Source: Candidatus Aegiribacteria sp. MLS_C
Lineage (GTDB): Bacteria > Fermentibacterota > Fermentibacteria > Fermentibacterales > JCC-6
Reading direction: 5' to 3'
DNA: 64,000 nucleotides
Assembly (NCBI GenBank): GCA_002030045.1
Contig: LQBI01000005.1
Coordinates: 1-64,000, forward strand
This document shows positions 8,005 through 16,089 of the stretch, in pieces. The notes under the pieces were generated by a model. The model saw only the letters and a list, made by a program, of their open reading frames with translations. It searched no databases and was not told the DNA's origin. The stretch's first letter is position 1. The number at the start of each line of letters is the position of its first letter. Made by a program: the position numbers and the translations under genes.

Positions 8005-8986
8005 AGCGCTCCACCTCCCTCATGATGTCCTGCGGTCTGACCGCGTAGACCCCCGGCTCGCCGCAGGTGGCAGCTGCGGCGAAGACCGATATCCTGACCC
8101 CGTCCTCCAGAGTCAGGCCCGCCGCCATCGAGAGGGCCATTACGGCTATGACGGTGTCACCGGCTCCGGAGACGTCGAAAACATGCATTGCCGCAGCCGG
8201 TCTGTGGAAGGGCTCCCGGTCCCTCCTGCAGAGAAGGCTGCCCCGGGAACCCAGTGTGATGAGCACCGCTCCCGCCTCGAGCCTCTGAAGGATATCGTTC
8301 CCCGCTCCGGCAGCGTCCTCGACTGAAGAAACCTCCCTTCCCAGTGCCATGGATACCTCGAGCCTGTTGGGCTTGAAAAGGTCGCAGCGCCTGTATTCAA
8401 AGAAATTGATGAACTTGGGGTCCACTGCCACCGGCACTCCACGGCTTCCGGCGATGTCGATGATCCGGGGTATGAGCCCGGGTGTCAGGACGCCCTTGTT
8501 GTAATCCTCCAGGACCACCACGTCCATACCGTCCATCAGCCCGGAGATCCCGCCCAGGATCCTGTCAGCAAGCTCCGCGGACACGGGACGGGTGACCTCC
8601 CTGTCAAGCCTTATCAGCTGATGACCGGATGACATGACCCTGGTCTTGGAGGTGGTGGGTCTCCGGTCGTCCATCACCAGAGCGGTGGTATCGATGCCCT
8701 CTGCGGAGAGGAGGTCCGTCAGGATCTCGCCCTCCCTGTCCAGTCCGGCGGTCCCGGCCATGAAGGGGATCCCTCCCAGGGACAAGATGTTCCGTGCCAC
8801 ATTGGCGGCACCCCCCGGGACCCAGTGGCCCTCGCTGCTCTCCAGTGACACTATCGGCACAGGCGCCTCGGGGGATATCCTGTCAACCCTGCCCTCCAGG
8901 TAGTGGTCCAGAATGAGGTCCCCCACGACTAGAACCCTTTTCCCGCGCAGGCATTCGAGTATGTTTCCAATGTTGTCAGGTATCAC
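7973..8986 (-). CDS. hldE1 (rfaE1): D-glycero-beta-D-manno-heptose 7-phosphate kinase (HldE N-domain type)
   Basis: PfkB-family kinase that phosphorylates heptose 7-phosphate at C1 in ADP-heptose synthesis. Motifs include VLVVGDLILDHYLEG, PGGAANVARN, VVLEDYNKGVL, VDPKFINFFEY, LFKPNRLE and the catalytic DVSGAGDTVIAV near the C-terminus. The GTG at 8986 was chosen because GGAGG lies 7 nt upstream and it gives 337 residues, matching the kinase half of bifunctional HldE; codons further upstream are promoter. In E. coli the kinase and adenylyltransferase are one protein (HldE); here they are two overlapping genes, as in several other phyla. Confidence 0.95.
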   Translation of the reverse strand: MIPDNIGNILECLRGKRVLVVGDLILDHYLEGRVDRISPEAPVPIVSLESSEGHWVPGGAANVARNILSLGGIPFMAGTAGLDREGEILTDLLSAEGIDTTALVMDDRRPTTSKTRVMSSGHQLIRLDREVTRPVSAELADRILGGISGLMDGMDVVVLEDYNKGVLTPGLIPRIIDIAGSRGVPVAVDPKFINFFEYRRCDLFKPNRLEVSMALGREVSSVEDAAGAGNDILQRLEAGAVLITLGSRGSLLCRRDREPFHRPAAAMHVFDVSGAGDTVIAVMALSMAAGLTLEDGVRISVFAAAATCGEPGVYAVRPQDIMREVERYSSGEGTLQD

Positions 8987-9007
8987 AGATACCTCCGTCC
9001 GGGAATC

Positions 9008-9036
9008 AGTATATAACCTGTACGGGCCGCCGACAA
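9008..9036 (-). promoter_or_regulatory. Sigma-70-type promoter for the heptose kinase operon
   Basis: On the minus strand TTGTCG (9036-9031) and TATACT (9013-9008) are separated by exactly 17 bp, about 20 bp upstream of the kinase GTG start. It lies in the 61-bp gap between divergent genes. Confidence 0.55.
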
Positions 9037-9047
9037 AAGGAGAAACC

Positions 9048-9368
9048 GTGAAGCCTAAGATGATGAAACCACCCACCCAAATCAACGCCGATGCGGCTGA
9101 TACCGATGGAGTTTACAGCAACGTCTTCTTCATCGCCGCCTCGAGGGCCGAATTCGTACTGGATTTCGCCAGGGTGGTTCCAGGTGTGAACGGGGCCAGG
9201 CTCAAGTCCAGGGTCATAGTCTCCCCCCACCGTATGAAGGCTCTGGTCAGCGCGCTCCAGGCTCAGGTAGAAACCTACGAGAACAAGTTCGGAAAGCTCG
9301 AGGGCGAGGGGCAGACCTCATTCGGCTTCCAGACCAAGGGCATGGAGGAAGAGGGGATCGATCAATGA
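9048..9368 (+). CDS. DUF3467 family protein
   Basis: A 106-residue protein matching the DUF3467 pattern: VYSNVFFIAASRAEFVLDFA, then a Pro-Gly turn, LKSRVIVSPHRMKALVSAL and a C-terminal helix ending YENKFGKLEG. Members are small soluble proteins of unknown biochemical role. The GTG start at 9048 was chosen for its AAAGGAG site 5-6 nt upstream. It is transcribed away from the heptose kinase and followed 25 bp later by the YbbR-like gene. Confidence 0.85.
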   Translation: MKPKMMKPPTQINADAADTDGVYSNVFFIAASRAEFVLDFARVVPGVNGARLKSRVIVSPHRMKALVSALQAQVETYENKFGKLEGEGQTSFGFQTKGMEEEGIDQ

Positions 9369-9393
9369 GAACAGCCCCCTTCAGGATGGATGA

Positions 9394-10071
9394 ATGCAGC
9401 TGAGATCCCTGGCAACCTTCCAGTGGAGCCTGGCCGTATTCCTCTCGGTCTTTCTCTGGGTAGTCTCCATCGAGGAAAGGAACTTCACTGTGAGGCGTGA
9501 CCTCCCTGTAACCGGACCCTCCCTGCCTTCCGACTTCATTGTCCTCCACCAGTCGGAAGGAGAGGACACCGTGACCGTGACCTTCAGGGGGAACGGCATC
9601 GAAGTGCTCATCGATCAGCTGGCGAGGAGACCCGAGGCGGTCAGGCTGAGCATCACCATTGCGGACCAGTCGCTTGAATTCCCGGTTTCCCTGTCCAGTG
9701 ACTTCACTGCGGAGGATGTGGTCTACTCCGACGGGTCCTATTCACGTCTCGCCCCCGAGTCATTCACTCCAGCCGGCGTAACGCTCACCGTTGACCGCAC
9801 CGTCGGCAGGAACCTCCCTGTGGCGGTCAGGACTGCATCAGGCATCCCCGAGAGGTATTACTGGAGAGTGTCATCGCTGGAGGAGGTGGAGGTCAGGGGC
9901 GCGGTATCCGTCCTTGAAAACCTTGACAGCCTGGTGACCCAGCCGGTTCACCCGGACTCGGGGAGGATTACCGCCTCCATCGTAAGACCGGAGGGTGTGA
10001 TCCACATGAGCCCTTCATCCATCGCACTGGAACTGGTCCCTCCGGTGGATGTGATCTCCAGGATCAGGTAG
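9394..10071 (+). CDS. YbbR/CdaR-like membrane-anchored protein
   Basis: A 225-residue protein with one N-terminal transmembrane helix (about residues 8-25, FQWSLAVFLSVFLWVVSIEE) and an extracytoplasmic beta-rich region with YbbR-like repeats (for example VTGPSLPSDF and ITASIVRPEGVIHMSPSS). In Firmicutes such proteins (CdaR) regulate the diadenylate cyclase CdaA and are encoded between cdaA and glmM. Neither is visible here, so that function is not supported by context. The start ATG lies 26 bp after the DUF3467 stop. The first few codons resemble CdaR N-termini (short cytoplasmic tail, then SxxxAxFLSxxLWxxV). Confidence 0.75.
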   Translation: MQLRSLATFQWSLAVFLSVFLWVVSIEERNFTVRRDLPVTGPSLPSDFIVLHQSEGEDTVTVTFRGNGIEVLIDQLARRPEAVRLSITIADQSLEFPVSLSSDFTAEDVVYSDGSYSRLAPESFTPAGVTLTVDRTVGRNLPVAVRTASGIPERYYWRVSSLEEVEVRGAVSVLENLDSLVTQPVHPDSGRITASIVRPEGVIHMSPSSIALELVPPVDVISRIR

Positions 10072-10082
10072 ACGTGCGCATA

Positions 10083-10112
10083 TTGACAGGTATTAAAGAT
10101 GATGGGTAGATT
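10083..10112 (+). promoter_or_regulatory. Candidate promoter upstream of the 472-residue anchored protein
   Basis: TTGACA at 10083-10088 and TAGATT at 10107-10112 are 18 bp apart in a 111-bp gap. A perfect TATAAT also lies at 10128-10133 but has no good -35 at standard spacing. Confidence 0.35.
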
Positions 10113-10182
10113 CAGTCCGGTGTTCTGTATAATCGACGGCTGGAGAGAACAGCAAATTGTACATATTGTGGAGGATTAGTAT

Positions 10183-11601
10183 ATGAGATCCAAGATTCTT
10201 GTGAGAATTCTGATAGTACTTCTGGCTGCCTTTCTCATATTCAGGATTCATCAGAGAGTCGAGACCTACAGGGTCCCCAGGGACATGTGCCGTTCGCAGG
10301 TCAGCGTCCTGGCGGAAGCGAACATACATCACATGTTCGAACAGGAGGGAATCCCCGCCCCCGATCTCGACAGTCTTCTCACATATTCCAGGTCCAGCGG
10401 CTACTTCGAAACCGCGATGGGCGCCGACAGCATCACGGTCACCTTCGGGGACGATCTCTCCAGGCAGGTCCTCATTCCCGACCAGTGGAAGGACCTCTGG
10501 AACGAGAACGCCATACAGAGCATACAGTCCTCTCTCTCCGACCTCCGGGAGCAGCATTCCGCCGTCGGGAACGAGATCGCTTCCGCCGAATCCGAACTGG
10601 GATACTCACTTGACTCCCTGATATCGCTGAGGGAGATCTACATACTGGAGAACCCGGAGGAGGAAGAGGGCGCGGGCGAGGATGACGAGGAAGTCCTGAC
10701 GCCGGGCGAGTACTTCGACGACTCCGTTGGGTTCAGCGCTCAGGAACTGATCGACCAGGAATCGTCGCTGGCCTCTTCAGTGGATTCCGTGACCGCCGTC
10801 CTGCAGAATTTCAACGACGTGATAGCCCCGGCCCGCAGGGATTCGGTGGCCGCCACGGTGATGGCCGTATGTCCCTCGCTATGGGAAGACGGCTACTTCG
10901 ATTCGCTATACTCCTACGACCCCAAGCTCGCCCTCGGCACCCAGTTCTCCATATCCTGTCCCAACATAGACCGCCACGGCGGCGTGGTCGGGGGCTTCGT
11001 CGAGAAGGACTTCCCTGATTCGGTCTTCTTGGAACCCGACTGGGCCGAGACCCAGCTTGTCTACAGGTTCCCCGAATACGCACAGATGAGACGGCTGCAG
11101 GCTTCCAGGGCCAACCTCGTCAGGGCGGCGGAGGAGGAGGCTGCGTACCTTGCTCAGCGGTATCCCATGATAGTAGCACCCAAGGACCCGCAGAACCTCG
11201 AGGTCGACATAGATGCCCTGATAGATCCCCTGGGCGGGGAGTACGTATTCGAGCTGCAGCCTGATACCACCTATACCTTCTACGAGAACCCCGAGGGCCG
11301 GACCGCACTGGCCCGGGGAGACTCGGTAACGGTGGAGACCGTCAAGTTCATCGGCTACACCACCGCCGATCCTGACACCTCGAGGGTGGAGGTCTTCTTC
11401 TCCCACCCCATGACCTTCCCCAGCAGGGCCGATGGCGCGGATCCGGACAACAGCGACCAGGTCACCCTCATAATGTACTGGGAGAGGTCCGAGTCCGGTT
11501 CACTCAGGATCGACGAGAGGGATATCGACCTCATAGACGCGCCGACCTGGGAATTCATCAGTTCCCACTACGGTTCCCGGGACACCACAGTCACGGAGTG
11601 A
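10183..11601 (+). CDS. Membrane-anchored protein with acidic linker and coiled coil, unknown function
   Basis: 472 residues. Residues 5-20 form an N-terminal membrane anchor or uncleaved signal (ILVRILIVLLAAFLIF). The rest is predicted periplasmic: helical segments around 110-215 with a Glu-rich stretch (NPEEEEGAGEDDEEV), a domain near 245-275 with FSISCPNIDRHGGVVGGFV, and an Ala/Glu-rich helix near 300-325. The ISCP...HGG motif resembles the pilin-like C-terminal motif of the small protein at 2133-2489. The C-terminal third is beta-rich. I recognise no named family. It lies in a forward run before rpoZ and the parvulin lipoprotein, so an envelope role is likely but unproven. Confidence 0.75.
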   Translation: MRSKILVRILIVLLAAFLIFRIHQRVETYRVPRDMCRSQVSVLAEANIHHMFEQEGIPAPDLDSLLTYSRSSGYFETAMGADSITVTFGDDLSRQVLIPDQWKDLWNENAIQSIQSSLSDLREQHSAVGNEIASAESELGYSLDSLISLREIYILENPEEEEGAGEDDEEVLTPGEYFDDSVGFSAQELIDQESSLASSVDSVTAVLQNFNDVIAPARRDSVAATVMAVCPSLWEDGYFDSLYSYDPKLALGTQFSISCPNIDRHGGVVGGFVEKDFPDSVFLEPDWAETQLVYRFPEYAQMRRLQASRANLVRAAEEEAAYLAQRYPMIVAPKDPQNLEVDIDALIDPLGGEYVFELQPDTTYTFYENPEGRTALARGDSVTVETVKFIGYTTADPDTSRVEVFFSHPMTFPSRADGADPDNSDQVTLIMYWERSESGSLRIDERDIDLIDAPTWEFISSHYGSRDTTVTE

Positions 11602-11753
11602 TCGACGGGTATCCCTCCATTATCCCTGGAACCCAGCAGCACAGCAAGGGTATAGGGTTTATGGACAGCGCCGGGCGTACCTCCCCATCGACACGAGCGA
11701 CCCAGCCACGAACCGACGTTAATCAGCAATCAACAGTTTTTCGGAGGTATGGA

Positions 11754-11972
11754 ATGCCGGACGTTTTCATGGAGATAGACAGGACCACTGAAAGGACTGA
11801 TAACCAGTACCTCCTGGCCCTTGCCATAGCAAAGCGTGTCAGGAAGCTCAGGTCGGGAGCCCCGGCCCTCGTTGACGACGTGGATGATCCCAGACGCAAG
11901 CCATTCAAGGCAGCCATGGAGGAATTCGCCAGGGGGAGGATACTCTACGGCCTCGAAGAGGATAGCCAGTAG
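11754..11972 (+). CDS. rpoZ: RNA polymerase omega subunit
   Basis: A 72-residue protein with the omega fold signature: YLLALAIAKRVRKLRSGAPA, then RKPFKAAMEEFARGRILYGL. Omega binds the beta-prime C-terminus and helps polymerase assembly. The internal ATG at 11754 was chosen because GGAGG lies 6 nt upstream and the protein then has family length; the open frame upstream has no homology. It precedes the parvulin lipoprotein by 57 bp. Confidence 0.9.
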   Translation: MPDVFMEIDRTTERTDNQYLLALAIAKRVRKLRSGAPALVDDVDDPRRKPFKAAMEEFARGRILYGLEEDSQ

Positions 11973-12029
11973 GATCGCAGTCGACCTGAAGATGCGGCTG
12001 GCGGAACGAGAGGAAAGGAAGATCCATAA

Positions 12030-13271
12030 ATGAGGTTTGCCATTCTGATAGTATCCACGGTCATGCTCGCTGCGGCAGGCTGCGGGACGCAGGGGACCGC
12101 CGCAGGCAACGAGGCGGATACCTCCCGGGTGTACGCCACCGTGGGTGAAGTTGACATCACAGAGAAGATGATGAACGAGGAACTAGACCTGATACCACCC
12201 TACCAGAGGAGTTCCTTCGAGTCTCCCGAGGGCAGGAGGCTTCTGCTGGACCATCTCGTCGAGCGTGAACTCCTCCTGCAGGAAGCGGAGAAGCTTGGAC
12301 TGGAGGAGGATTCCTTCGTGGTTGCACAGATCGAGCTGGCTATGCAGCAGGTCGAGGCGGCAAGGGAAAGAGCCCTCATACAGACCTACTACCAGCAGTA
12401 CGTGGTGGACCAGGTCGTTGTTCCCGAAGAGGATATACTGGCCTATTACGATGACCACGTCGATGACATCTACCACCAGGAACCACAGGTCAGAGTATCG
12501 CAGATACTCCTGAACTCGCCTGAGGACACCAACGCCGTCGTCGACGCCCTCGATTCAGGCGAGTCTTTCGAGGCACTGGTCGAGCGGATGAGCCAGCACC
12601 AGCCCACCAGGAACGACGGAGGCAACATGGGCTGGATCACCCTTAACTCCCCAATGCCATACCTCGGGGAACAGGCCGAGATCGTCCGCGAACTCTTCCA
12701 GGCCGACACCGGCCAGGTCCTGGGACCTTTCTCCACGACCATGGGGTACCACTTCTTCAGGGTCGACGAGAGGAAGGAAGAGGGGAACCGTCCTCTGGAG
12801 GAGGTCAGGGAGTCCATAGAGAACACCCTGATGCCCACTCTGGTCAACTCCTACTTCGAGGAGACCGTCATCCCGGGTCTGCGGGAATCCTACGGTGTCT
12901 CAATCAACGACGAGGCTTTCCTTCCCGGCGAGAGCGTCCCCGCGGATTCGCTGTTCCAGTCGGCCCAGAACATGATGGAGACGGACCCCCGGACCGCAGT
13001 GGAGTACTACAGGCTCTTCATCCGGAGGTTCCCGGACGACGAGCATGCCCATCAGGCCCAGTTCCTGATAGGCTTCACGCTGTCCGAGTACATGCGGGAC
13101 TACGAGACCGCCGAGGTCGAGTTCCAGAGGCTTATCGACAACTATCCCGAGTCCGATTTCGTCGACGACGCCCAGTGGATGATCGAGAACATGGGCGTTC
13201 CTCCCGAGAGCCTCTTCATAGAGAGCCGGGAAACGATGGATGAGACAGTGGAGGATGCCGGGACAGAATAA
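12030..13271 (+). CDS. Parvulin-type peptidyl-prolyl isomerase lipoprotein with C-terminal TPR-like region
   Basis: 413 residues with a lipoprotein signal (LAAAGC, Cys at 18). A SurA/PrsA-like N-terminal helical region follows (EVDITEKMMNEELDLIP, LLLDHLVERELLLQEAEKLG). The parvulin domain is at about 150-250: VRVSQILLNSPED, NDGGNMGWITLNSP, GPFSTTMGYHFFRVDERKEE. Beyond residue 300 are TPR-like repeats (AVEYYRLFIRRFPDDEHA, AEVEFQRLIDNYPESDFVDD) like those of YbgF/CpoB. It should be a periplasmic, membrane-tethered folding factor for outer-membrane proteins. Its neighbours (lipoprotein, LptD) fit an outer-membrane biogenesis theme. It ends 28 bp before a strong terminator repeat. Confidence 0.88.
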   Translation: MRFAILIVSTVMLAAAGCGTQGTAAGNEADTSRVYATVGEVDITEKMMNEELDLIPPYQRSSFESPEGRRLLLDHLVERELLLQEAEKLGLEEDSFVVAQIELAMQQVEAARERALIQTYYQQYVVDQVVVPEEDILAYYDDHVDDIYHQEPQVRVSQILLNSPEDTNAVVDALDSGESFEALVERMSQHQPTRNDGGNMGWITLNSPMPYLGEQAEIVRELFQADTGQVLGPFSTTMGYHFFRVDERKEEGNRPLEEVRESIENTLMPTLVNSYFEETVIPGLRESYGVSINDEAFLPGESVPADSLFQSAQNMMETDPRTAVEYYRLFIRRFPDDEHAHQAQFLIGFTLSEYMRDYETAEVEFQRLIDNYPESDFVDDAQWMIENMGVPPESLFIESRETMDETVEDAGTE

Positions 13272-13298
13272 TCCCTGCTCCTCCTGCAGCGGAATGCG

Positions 13299-13443
13299 GG
13301 CACCCGGGGCTGCGGCCCCGGGTGCCTTCTTTCAGGCCGGGTCACTATGGACCCGGGGCTGCGGCCCCGGGTGCCTTCTTTCAGGCCGGGGTCACTATGG
13401 ACCCGGGGCTGCGGCCCCGGGTTCCTTCTTTCAGGCCGGGGTC
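13299..13443 (+). terminator. Three tandem copies of a 49-50 bp terminator-like hairpin repeat
   Basis: Copies begin at 13302, 13351 and 13401. Each has a 9-bp perfect GC stem (ACCCGGGGC, loop TGCG, GCCCCGGGT) followed by a pyrimidine-rich CCTTCTTTC tract. In the first copy the stem extends to 12 bp (from GGC at 13299). The copies differ by one inserted G and one G-to-T change. Position after the parvulin gene and before the next lipoprotein fits transcription termination. Confidence 0.8.
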
Positions 13444-13505
13444 TTTCCCCGGTGTTCCGTGTCACCCATATTCGCCCTGTACATACCTGGCACGGGAGGT
13501 GTCGC

Positions 13506-15182
13506 TTGAACGGTAGAAGACTGTCGATCCTTACCGCATCTTCCATCCTGCTCCTTCTCGTTGCGGGATGCGGGCCGGTCAAGGACGAGGATACCCCTGA
13601 GGGTCTCACCGCGCTGGCCGGTCACGCCGAGGAATCGGGCAACGCAGCCGAGGCGCTCCGCTATTACACCATGGCCCTGGACAAGTTCCCCGACAACCCG
13701 CTCCAGGCATCCTGGGACCTGGGCAGGGGCCGCGCCCTGATGTCCCTTGGAAGGCTGGACGAGGCCTCCCAGGCCGCAGCAGGGGCGTTACTGGGTGCTC
13801 CCGACTCCCACACCAAGGCTGCCGCAAGGCTGCTCTCGGCAGAGATAGCCTACAGGAGGGGCGAATTCCGTAACGGTGTCGAGAACCTGGTGATGATGGA
13901 ACAGGAAAGCCTCGACAGCGATGAGGCTCAGCGGGCGGTGGAACTACTCCGCGAACTCCTGGCCAGGATGGAGATGGACTACCTGACGGCCGAACCCGCT
14001 TCCGGCTGGAGCCAGGTCTTCTTCCTCCTTGAGCTGGAGCAGCGTTACGCCGACCAGGGCGAGATGCAGAAGGCGGTGATGGTGGGCATGGAGATAGACA
14101 GGCTCTTTCCGGAAGCACATGAGCGCTACGGAAGGCCTGAGATAATCCCCGACGAGGGAGGGTTCGTCGCCCTCCTACTGCCCCTCTCCGGCGACGGGTC
14201 GGCCTACGCGGAAAGGGTCAGGACCGGAGCGGAGCTGGCCTTCGACAGGCACGCGGACCTCCACATGAGGACACCGGACCTGATCACGTTCGACTGCTCG
14301 GGTGACAGCGCCGGGATTGAGGAGATAATGAGGTCCCTGGGAGCCAATCCTCTATGCATTGGAGTGATAGGCCCGCTCACCAGCAGCGAGGCGCTTCTTG
14401 CCGCCCCGCTGGCACAGGAGCGGGAGCTGCCGATGCTTACCCCTACCGCCACCTCCGTCGACCTGGACGGTTACGGGAGCTACGTGCACAGGCTGGTGGT
14501 CTCGGGAGGTGACGAGGCCGCGGCGGTGGCGGAATACGCGGTCAGGAGGGCGGGATGCCACTCCCTGGCAATCATCCATGAGTTCACTTCGGAATCGGTC
14601 TCCGCCGCGGATCAGTTCTCCACGGTGGTGAGGGAGCTGGGCGGAGAGATAGTGGGCATGGAGGGGTACGAGACGGGTTCCACCGACTACAGGGACCAGA
14701 TAAACGCCATCAAGTACTCCCATCCCGACGGCATCTTCCTCCCCGTTACCGCATGGGACGCCATACAGCTGGCGCCGCAGCTCCGTTTCTACAGGGTGGA
14801 CGCCAGGCTGTTCGGAACATCCGGATGGGACGACGAGATACTCCTGGAACAGGGGAGAGAATACGTGGAGGGAGCCGTCTTCCCGGTCTCCTTCGGCTCC
14901 GGGTCCATGAACCCCGCCACGGCCAGGTTCTCATACTTCTACCAGAGGAAACACGGAGAGCATCCGAACATCCTTGCGGCCCAGGGCTTCGATGCGGCGG
15001 AGATGGTCCTCGAGGCATTGGGCGGGGCCGCACCGTCAAGGGCATCCCTGGAGGAGCACCTTCAGGGCATCCAGGTCTACTTCGGGGCAACGGGCATGTG
15101 CACTCTTGGCAACGTATCCATACCCAGGTCCTCCTACCCGCTGGTCACGGTCACCGACGGAGAGATAGTCAGCATTGAGTAA
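13506..15182 (+). CDS. LpoA/LppC-like lipoprotein: TPR region plus periplasmic-binding-protein fold
   Basis: 558 residues starting at TTG 13506, which has GGGAGGTG 5 nt upstream; the open frame further upstream runs through the terminator repeats and is not coding. A lipobox (LLLVAGC) near residue 20 predicts a lipoprotein. Residues about 35-200 are TPR-like helical repeats (AEEALRYYTMALDKFPD-type). Residues about 215-555 match the type I periplasmic-binding fold of branched-chain amino-acid receptors: FVALLLPLSGDGSAYAERV, IGVIGPLTSSEALLAAPLAQ, PMLTPTAT, DGIFLPVTAWDAIQLAPQ. TPR plus this fold in a lipoprotein is the architecture of LpoA, activator of penicillin-binding protein 1A, but an ordinary ABC receptor is possible. 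No transporter genes are nearby. Confidence 0.82.
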   Translation: MNGRRLSILTASSILLLLVAGCGPVKDEDTPEGLTALAGHAEESGNAAEALRYYTMALDKFPDNPLQASWDLGRGRALMSLGRLDEASQAAAGALLGAPDSHTKAAARLLSAEIAYRRGEFRNGVENLVMMEQESLDSDEAQRAVELLRELLARMEMDYLTAEPASGWSQVFFLLELEQRYADQGEMQKAVMVGMEIDRLFPEAHERYGRPEIIPDEGGFVALLLPLSGDGSAYAERVRTGAELAFDRHADLHMRTPDLITFDCSGDSAGIEEIMRSLGANPLCIGVIGPLTSSEALLAAPLAQERELPMLTPTATSVDLDGYGSYVHRLVVSGGDEAAAVAEYAVRRAGCHSLAIIHEFTSESVSAADQFSTVVRELGGEIVGMEGYETGSTDYRDQINAIKYSHPDGIFLPVTAWDAIQLAPQLRFYRVDARLFGTSGWDDEILLEQGREYVEGAVFPVSFGSGSMNPATARFSYFYQRKHGEHPNILAAQGFDAAEMVLEALGGAAPSRASLEEHLQGIQVYFGATGMCTLGNVSIPRSSYPLVTVTDGEIVSIE

Positions 15183-16089
15183 CCCTCGTGACCGGGGTGC
15201 GTTCTGGGGAGTTGACATTGGCGGAACCACCATCGTCATCGGCTTTCTGGAAAACGGTTTCAGGAGAGTGGCGACCATGGACATGGATATTCGGGAATCC
15301 CCCGAGCGTACCCTCGAGAGGCTGTCTGAAGCTATGGAGGGTACGGGTACCCCGGCGGGGGCCGTGGGTGTCGGCATCGCAGGCCTGGTGGACGCGGGCA
15401 GGGGAATCCTGGTCTCTTCTCCCAACCTCCCGGAATGGCGCGACTACAATGTCAGGGAAAGGCTCTCGCTTCTTCTCCGGTGTCCCGTAATCGTCGACAA
15501 CGACTGCAACGTCTTCGCCATCGGGGCCCTCTCCAGGGGTCTCATACCCGGAAGCGGTCTCTGGCTCATGGTCACACTGGGGACCGGCATAGGCGGGACA
15601 ATCATCCTGGACGGCAGGATAGTGTACGGAACGGGTTTCGCAGGAGAGTTCGGCCACATGACCGTGGAAGCCTACGGAAGGGAATGTCCCTGCGGCTCCA
15701 GGGGATGCTGGGAGAGGTACGCCGCCGCCGGCGCCCTTTCCAGGTACTACTCCGAATTCGGAGGAGAGGAGGGAACGAGGCCCGTTGTAATAGCCGAAAG
15801 GGCGGCGGCGGGTGACGTGAACGCATCCAGCGCATTCACGAGGTTCGGAGAATGGCTCGGCATAGGGCTCGCAAACCTCTACCACTGCCTGAACCCCGAA
15901 GGTGTCTTCCTGGCCGGCGGACTGTCCGGCTCGGCCGATCTCTTCCTGCCTTCGGCAAGGAAGGAGTTCAGTTCCAGATGCGGTTACGAGTGGAACGTGA
16001 TGCAGCTGCCAGCCAGCTCCACGGCAGGCGCCGAGGGGGCCGCCCTCATGGCCGTACGGCGCTTCGACGGGGCTGAAGAGGGAGCCTGA
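15175..16089 (+). CDS. ROK-family sugar kinase (glucokinase-like)
   Basis: 304 residues. An ATP-binding motif lies near the N-terminus (GVDIGGTTIVIGF), then VGVGIAGLVDAGRG, DNDCNVFAIG, LGTGIGGTIILDG and the ROK zinc motif EFGHMTV...CPCGSRGCWERYA near residues 160-185. It lacks the N-terminal winged helix of ROK repressors, so it is the kinase type; glucose or N-acetylated sugars are the usual substrates. The start is TTG at 15175, overlapping the lipoprotein stop by 8 bp. The stop overlaps the lptD start by one base, so the three genes form an operon. Confidence 0.9.
   Translation: MSNPRDRGAFWGVDIGGTTIVIGFLENGFRRVATMDMDIRESPERTLERLSEAMEGTGTPAGAVGVGIAGLVDAGRGILVSSPNLPEWRDYNVRERLSLLLRCPVIVDNDCNVFAIGALSRGLIPGSGLWLMVTLGTGIGGTIILDGRIVYGTGFAGEFGHMTVEAYGRECPCGSRGCWERYAAAGALSRYYSEFGGEEGTRPVVIAERAAAGDVNASSAFTRFGEWLGIGLANLYHCLNPEGVFLAGGLSGSADLFLPSARKEFSSRCGYEWNVMQLPASSTAGAEGAALMAVRRFDGAEEGA

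Noticed and set aside
13347-13505. Extended start of the LpoA-like lipoprotein
   Set aside because: The extension translates the terminator repeats; TTG at 13506 has a good ribosome site and a lipoprotein signal follows at once.
15169-15885. Long minus-strand frame opposite the ROK kinase, and similar antisense frames opposite groEL, LptD and the TPR gene
   Set aside because: They are by-products of high G+C third positions on the coding strand and show no motifs.
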